DNA of 64,000 bases from Paenibacillus nasutitermitis (GTDB taxonomy: Bacteria; Bacillota; Bacilli; Paenibacillales; Paenibacillaceae), in NCBI RefSeq assembly GCF_014641075.1, contig NZ_BMHP01000005.1:186001-250000 (forward strand). The letters run 5' to 3'. Position 1 is the first letter of the stretch, and every line of letters starts with the position of its first letter. The notes below the pieces were generated by a model. The model searched no databases and had not been told where the DNA came from. It saw only the letters and a program-made list of their open reading frames with translations. Position numbers and translations under genes: made by a program. Of this stretch, positions 59,441 to 64,000 are shown one piece after another.

Positions 59441-60766
59441 ATGGGAACTCTTCGCATTCGTTCGTTTACCATACTGATTTTTATCGTTCTACTGTTAGTG
59501 CCGTGGATCTTCTTTGTTTCTGCCCGCTTCCTGGAGACAGGAACGCTCAGCTTCGCAAATGGAGGGCCACAGGGTGAAATATTGCAAAAAAATTTGACTG
59601 CGACCATACACCTGATAGAAAGCAACACGGACAAGTGGAGGGATCCAAGTTGGCAAATTGAATTGCATAACCAATTGGAGCAGACCCGGATGGAGGCGGT
59701 GATTGTATCCGCTTCAGATCATGAAATTTACCGGTCTAATCCAAAGAGCTCCAGCAGATTGTCGTCAAGTGAACGGTTCTCTGTCATAGAGGACGGCCGG
59801 TTACTTGGAAAGGTTGTCCTTTATATACCGAAATCAAATACCATGCCAATCATCTCCATGTTGGCCGGATTATTGCTGGCTTTCTTTATTATCGGTATTG
59901 AATTCCGAAGATTCCTTCTGAAGCCTCTCGAACGGATGAGCATTGCAGCTAGACAAATCGCCGCTGGGGATTGGGAGGTTGAATTGCCTCGGTCCAGAAT
60001 CACCGAAATCTCAGAGGTACGGGATGGTTTCGATGTGATGGTGAGAGGACTCCGGGCATCTTTTCAAAAACAAGCGGAATTGGAGGAAGAACGCCGATTC
60101 GTGATCACAGCAATCGCGCATGATTTACGAACCCCATTGTTCGCCTTACGAGGTTACCTGGACGGTCTGGAGCAAGGCATCGCCCAGTCTCCAGATCAAA
60201 TAACTAAATATATAGCAGTATGTAAAGAGAAATCGGCGCAATTAGACCGATTAGTAGAGGACCTTTTCACATTTGCAAAGATGGAGCATGTAGAGATGAA
60301 ACGCCACAACAAGATAATGGATCTTAAAATCATCATCCAGAAGTCCATTGACAGTCTAAGTCCTTTAGCCCGGCAGAAGCACATCTCGATCTCAAGCCAT
60401 CTTTCAGATGACTGCTTCATTAAAGGCGACATGCAATTATTGGAACGTGTGATGAACAACTTGTTGGATAATGCCGTCAGGTACACACCATCCTATGGCG
60501 AAATTACTATCCAGTGTTATCAAGTGGATAACAAGATAAAGTTTACGATACATGATACGGGGCCAGGCTTCTCCTTGGAAGAATTGCAGCGAATTTTTGA
60601 ACCTCTGTATCGTGGCGAAGGATCTAGAAATCGCTCAACCGGGGGCAGCGGACTAGGATTAGCCATCTCGCAAAAAATTGTAAGGCTGCACGGAGGTGAA
60701 CTTTCCGCCGATAATCATTCGGAGGGCGGCGCACTGTTAACTGGCTGGGTACCTGTAGCTCTATGA
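59441..60766 (+). CDS. Membrane sensor histidine kinase (HAMP type)
   Basis: The protein is 441 residues from ATG 59441 (GAGGGGG upstream); TTG 59426 lies inside the preceding gene. Two spans (about 8-28 and 140-158) flank an extracytoplasmic sensor of about 110 residues. HAMP follows (LKPLERMSIAARQIAAGDWE), then HisKA with His227 (TAIAHDLRTPLFALRGYLDG) and HATPase_c (NNLLDNAVRYTP, IHDTGPGFS, GGSGLGLAISQKIV). It phosphorylates the regulator at 58753. The signal is unknown. Confidence 0.95.
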   Translation: MGTLRIRSFTILIFIVLLLVPWIFFVSARFLETGTLSFANGGPQGEILQKNLTATIHLIESNTDKWRDPSWQIELHNQLEQTRMEAVIVSASDHEIYRSNPKSSSRLSSSERFSVIEDGRLLGKVVLYIPKSNTMPIISMLAGLLLAFFIIGIEFRRFLLKPLERMSIAARQIAAGDWEVELPRSRITEISEVRDGFDVMVRGLRASFQKQAELEEERRFVITAIAHDLRTPLFALRGYLDGLEQGIAQSPDQITKYIAVCKEKSAQLDRLVEDLFTFAKMEHVEMKRHNKIMDLKIIIQKSIDSLSPLARQKHISISSHLSDDCFIKGDMQLLERVMNNLLDNAVRYTPSYGEITIQCYQVDNKIKFTIHDTGPGFSLEELQRIFEPLYRGEGSRNRSTGGSGLGLAISQKIVRLHGGELSADNHSEGGALLTGWVPVAL

Positions 60767-60882
60767 AATAAGGCAGCGGCGGCCATTACGCTTTGATACC
60801 CCCGCGCTTAAACATATCTGGAATCTCGGGGTTCTCAACCATGCCATAAGGTATAGGAGCGAATAGGCGCATTAAACTGCAC

Positions 60883-60912
60883 ACAAAAAGCACTCTGCCG
60901 AGTGCTTTTTGT
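60883..60912. terminator. Bidirectional terminator between kinase and sugar permease genes
   Basis: A 13-bp perfect stem ACAAAAAGCACTC with its complement has loop TGCC. T-runs on both strands serve the two convergent operons. Confidence 0.85.
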
Positions 60913-60939
60913 AGATATGGCTATCCTTCAGCTGTGTTT

Positions 60940-61770
60940 TCATCCTTTCACGGATCCGATCGTAATTCCGGAAACGATCTTGCCGGATACGAATAAATAC
61001 AGAATAAACGTAGGTAAAAAGACGATCATCGACGCTGCGAATATCCCGGCATAATTGCCGGAATTGGTATATCCATTAACGATAGACTGAAGCGCGAGAG
61101 CCAGTGTGTGCGTTTTGTCGTTGTTTGCGAATATGAGTGCAAAAAAGTAATCGTTCCAAACCGACATGAAGTTAAAGATCGTAAGCGTCAATATCCCAGG
61201 CTGTGCGATCGGCATAATGATTCGTATAAAGGCTTTAATCGGACCGCACCCGTCAATTGCGGCCGATTCCTCCAGTTCTTTCGGAATCGAAGAGAAAAAT
61301 CCAGTCAGCAAAAACACGCCGAAAGGCACATTCACAAAAATATAGATCAGGATCAATGTCAGAATGGAACCCGTCAACTTCAACGAAACGAACAATGAGA
61401 ATAAAGGAATAGAGATGAGCAATCCAGGGATCGATAAGGCCGAAACGAACATCGTATCCACGAGTTTTTTTCCTCTGAACGTCACGCGCCCCAGAATATA
61501 AGCGGCAGGAGCCGCAACTGCGACGATACCGAAACATGCCGCCGTCGTATAAATGACGCTGTTAAGAAAATACCGGCCTATGCTTTCTAATTCGAACAGA
61601 TTCGTATAATTCGAGAAATGAAACCCGCTATGAAGCAAGCGATTGGTGAATATTTCTCTCGTCGTGCTGAAAGATGCGAGAAACGTATAACCGAACAGCA
61701 CGAGCGTAAACAATAACCAGAAAACAAGCGGAATATAAGCAACAACCCGAATCGATTTTTTGTTTTTCAC
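60940..61770 (-). CDS. Sugar ABC transporter permease, MalG-like
   Basis: The protein is 276 residues with six spans. The permease EAA loop is EESAAIDGCGPIKAFIRIIM P (CUT1 type), and the N-terminus FGYTFLASFSTTREIF is typical. It forms a heterodimeric channel with the 61781 product. The operon lacks its own ATPase, as is normal for CUT1 systems that use a shared MsmX-like ATPase. It ends at the terminator 60883-60912. Confidence 0.95.
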   Translation of the reverse strand: MKNKKSIRVVAYIPLVFWLLFTLVLFGYTFLASFSTTREIFTNRLLHSGFHFSNYTNLFELESIGRYFLNSVIYTTAACFGIVAVAAPAAYILGRVTFRGKKLVDTMFVSALSIPGLLISIPLFSLFVSLKLTGSILTLILIYIFVNVPFGVFLLTGFFSSIPKELEESAAIDGCGPIKAFIRIIMPIAQPGILTLTIFNFMSVWNDYFFALIFANNDKTHTLALALQSIVNGYTNSGNYAGIFAASMIVFLPTFILYLFVSGKIVSGITIGSVKG

Positions 61771-61780
61771 ATCGTCCCCC

Positions 61781-62698
61781 CTAGTACTCCAAGCGATCTT
61801 TGCGGAAAAATAAATTGATCAAATAGGATAAGGCAAGAATGGCCAACATAATCATCACGCCGATGGTTGCACCCGCACCGACATTGAATGCTTCCTGCTG
61901 GTACGCGGTTTTATCGGCCCCGAATACCTTTAGATACATATAATAGCCCGGCGTCATCGTTTGGGGGTTCTTCAATCCGAATACGGCTGACCAAACAAAG
62001 AAATTAAGCGCCGAAATAGTCCATAGCACCAAAGTCGTTCGAAATACGTCGCGCAGCAGCGGCAGCGTAATCATGAAAAATTTACGAAAAACCCCGGCTC
62101 CTTCAAGCAGCGCCGCTTCGTAATAATCCAAGGGAATCCGATCCATCCCCGCTCCGAGAATAAGCATGAAATAACCGATGGATCCGAAGCAGTAAGCCAG
62201 AAGCATGGATAAGAAAATATGCTGATCGTCCGTCCACTGGATGCTTGCAAGCCCCGTCAATCCAAAAAACTTAAAAAAGCCGGTCAAAAATCCGAAACTG
62301 GAGTTAAAAATATACTGCAGCCACACGACGGATAACACGACAACCGATACGGTATTCGGAAGAAAAATGAGCGAGCGCCAGAAACCTTTGCCTCGAACCC
62401 CCGAAGAAATAATGGCCGCGAATAGAAAAGCCAGAATAAAAATAATTACCCCACCGGCAATCCATATGACAATGACATTCCGCACGGAACCTACAAAATA
62501 AGAATTGTGAATCAAAGCTTCATAATTATCCAAACCCACGAAACGCCATTCTGCAATTTTGCTCGATAAAGCGGGGATCTCATAAAAGCTCATAAGAGCA
62601 GCCCGAACGGTCGGGTATAAAAAGATCAATAAGTAAATCGTGACAGCCGGAAAAAGGAATAGGGCGATTACCGACTTTTTGAGCTTCAACGATAACAC
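61781..62698 (-). CDS. Sugar ABC transporter permease, UgpA/MalF-like
   Basis: The protein is 305 residues with six spans. The N-terminus FLFPAVTIYLLIFLYPTVRA and the EAA loop DYYEAALLEGAGVFRKFFMI are standard for CUT1 permeases. It pairs with the MalG-like subunit 10 bases downstream. A hairpin lies between it and the binding-protein gene upstream in transcription. Confidence 0.95.
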   Translation of the reverse strand: MLSLKLKKSVIALFLFPAVTIYLLIFLYPTVRAALMSFYEIPALSSKIAEWRFVGLDNYEALIHNSYFVGSVRNVIVIWIAGGVIIFILAFLFAAIISSGVRGKGFWRSLIFLPNTVSVVVLSVVWLQYIFNSSFGFLTGFFKFFGLTGLASIQWTDDQHIFLSMLLAYCFGSIGYFMLILGAGMDRIPLDYYEAALLEGAGVFRKFFMITLPLLRDVFRTTLVLWTISALNFFVWSAVFGLKNPQTMTPGYYMYLKVFGADKTAYQQEAFNVGAGATIGVMIMLAILALSYLINLFFRKDRLEY

Positions 62699-62733
62699 CT
62701 CCTAAAGCTACATGCCATATTCCTAAACGATAG

Positions 62734-62768
62734 CGATATGCGGTAACCGCTACGACTACCGCATATCG
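62734..62768 (-). terminator. Intercistronic hairpin between binding protein and permease genes
   Basis: A 12-bp perfect stem CGATATGCGGTA with its complement has an 11-base loop. No long T-run follows on the minus strand, so it may be a partial terminator or an mRNA-stabilising structure. Such elements commonly keep the binding protein in excess of the membrane subunits. Confidence 0.65.
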
Positions 62769-62788
62769 TTTAAGGCACAGATGTAATG

Positions 62789-64000
62789 TTATTGTCCCGC
62801 GTAATATTTTTTGGCAGCTTCCATCATTTTCGTTACATACTGCTCGGCATTGATTTTACCTGTGATTAATTCCATAAATACCGGTATGATCGATACGGAA
62901 GCGAAATCTCCGGCATTGTTGATTCCGCCTCCCCAAGGTATATTGACACTTGCGTTTTCAAACGCTACAGAAGCATCCTTCAGAGGCTCCGGCCATGCCG
63001 TATCGATCGTAGCCGGTATAGCCAACGCTTCCTTCACCATACCTTCTTGTGCCTTTTTGCTAACCAGGTATTTGACAAGCTCGAACGCCGCCGGGATGTT
63101 CTTGCTGTTTTTATTCATTAATATTCCTTGTGAACCGAAGGTAAGCCCTTGCTGCCCGCCTTTTCCGTTGCCGTTCGACACGTTCGGAAATTGAAATGAT
63201 CCCCACTTGAAATCTGGTCCGGCCGTGTTGGATACTTCGATTGGCAACCATGTCCCGTTCAAATAAGTTGCCGATTGTCCTAGAACGAGATCCTGCTGAG
63301 CCGCGGGATACTTGCTGCCGGCGATTTTCTCCGAGAAATACCCCTTCTCCCTCATCATCACGATATCATTCGCGAATTGATGAACGATAGGATCGTTCCA
63401 CATTTCGCCCGTTTTGTCTTTGACCAATTGATCCACCCAATCGCTGCCCATCGCGCTGCTCAGGTAACCTCCGATAAACAGATCGCGGTAGGCGTCATCG
63501 AACGTAATAGGCGCTACTCCGGACTTTTTAATCATTTCGCAGACTCCAAGGAACTCCTCCCAAGTGGTCGGGACGGCGGTAACCCCGGCTTTTTCGTATA
63601 CTTCTTTATTGTAAAAGAACAGCACCGCGTAAGGCTGTTGCGGAATCGCATAACCCCCCTCTTCCAGCCCTACGCTCGAGGACAACGTATTGACCCAAGT
63701 CATAAGGCTCGGTTGGATGGAGTCCTTCACTGACTTGTCCATACCGAGGGCGTTTTCCGATAGCAAATCGTCGAGCTTAAAAACATGCTCTTTCAAGGTC
63801 GCTAATCCGCCGCCGCCTGAGGGATCCCCTTCCCAGATATCCACTTGTTCGCCGCCATCCAATGCGGGTTTAATCAGTTTGAACAAATCTCGCCCATTGA
63901 ATTTCACTTCAACCTCCACCTGAGGATTGGCTGCCTTAAAATCGGCTACCGCAGCTTCAATGACTTTGGCTTGCGGTTCCGAACTGCTCCACATGGACCA
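62789..64000 (-). CDS. Sugar-binding protein of ABC transporter (N-terminus beyond right edge)
   Basis: About 403 residues are visible; signal peptide and lipobox lie beyond 64000. The extracellular solute-binding family 1 fold is clear: SSEPQAKVIEAAVADFKAAN, GGEQVDIWEGDPSG, YAVLFFYNKEVYEKAGVTAV, TWEEFLGVCEMIKKSG and the C-terminal ELVKYLVSKKAQEGM. It captures an oligosaccharide for the two permeases downstream. The specific sugar cannot be told. Transcription enters from the right. Confidence 0.94.
   Translation of the reverse strand, partial: WSMWSSSEPQAKVIEAAVADFKAANPQVEVEVKFNGRDLFKLIKPALDGGEQVDIWEGDPSGGGGLATLKEHVFKLDDLLSENALGMDKSVKDSIQPSLMTWVNTLSSSVGLEEGGYAIPQQPYAVLFFYNKEVYEKAGVTAVPTTWEEFLGVCEMIKKSGVAPITFDDAYRDLFIGGYLSSAMGSDWVDQLVKDKTGEMWNDPIVHQFANDIVMMREKGYFSEKIAGSKYPAAQQDLVLGQSATYLNGTWLPIEVSNTAGPDFKWGSFQFPNVSNGNGKGGQQGLTFGSQGILMNKNSKNIPAAFELVKYLVSKKAQEGMVKEALAIPATIDTAWPEPLKDASVAFENASVNIPWGGGINNAGDFASVSIIPVFMELITGKINAEQYVTKMMEAAKKYYAGQ

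Noticed and set aside
1..64000. tRNA, rRNA, intact insertion sequence or prophage
   Set aside because: No cloverleaf, rRNA-like segment, intact transposase or phage structural gene was recognised on either strand.

Overview
The window reads as a low-to-mid GC, endospore-forming Firmicute of the Paenibacillus type. This rests on strong AGGAGG-like ribosome binding sites, TTG/GTG starts, SLH-domain surface proteins, a CotS/glycosyltransferase/Ytc-like spore-coat cluster with two sigma-K-like promoters, AraC-type sugar regulators, CUT1-type sugar ABC transporters and perfect Fur boxes of Bacillus type. No tRNA, rRNA, CRISPR array, intact transposon or prophage was seen. The species assignment is inference.

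Layout. 1-4841: a NarL-type two-component pair (kinase cut by the left edge) next to a cluster of three small secreted helical proteins and a signal peptidase I. The three secreted proteins share an AG-x-x-LQ-x-W-(Y/F) motif directly after the predicted cleavage site; this is the best candidate here for an undescribed system. 5277-11372: metabolic and accessory genes (aldo/keto reductase, YjbR, YdeI-like, malate:quinone oxidoreductase, Gfo/Idh/MocA oxidoreductase with divergent HxlR regulator). 11518-13573: a MerR-SRPBCC operon with a textbook 19-bp-spacer MerR promoter, followed by two decayed genes. 13905-17756: a large secreted beta-propeller/SLH protein. 18023-21032: a NUDIX hydrolase, a cNMP-binding/PrsW intramembrane protease fusion and an anchored coiled-coil protein. 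21239-21920: a deletion scar joining a DinB remnant to an AlkA remnant.

22096-26174: a Fur-boxed siderophore ABC operon (binding protein, two permeases, ATPase). 26513-30707: an AraC regulator, and on the opposite strand an FAD-dependent oxidoreductase and a zinc alcohol dehydrogenase. 31465-38499: the spore-surface cluster (CotS-like kinase-fold protein with two repeat blocks, CotSA-like glycosyltransferase, an acidic protein, a truncated nucleotidyltransferase, UDP-glucose dehydrogenase, epimerase). 38675-42030: a second Fur-boxed siderophore uptake operon with a fused double permease and no ATPase. 42210-48302: several regulator-plus-target units (PadR/HAAS, TetR/DUF2798, TetR, AraC with Atu4866-like and SDR).

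48471-55907: an SLH-like amidase, an epimerase with divergent XRE-type regulator, a decayed MerR/SRPBCC copy and a second SLH protein with three near-identical 321-bp repeats. 55908-58473: remnants including a broken aldo/keto reductase, then DUF2306 and DJ-1/PfpI genes. 58753-60766: an OmpR-type two-component system. 60940-64000: a sugar ABC transporter whose binding-protein gene runs off the right edge.

How they fit. Much of the window concerns the cell or spore surface and iron acquisition, broken up by small regulator/target cassettes. Several cassettes are decayed, which indicates active loss of accessory functions.
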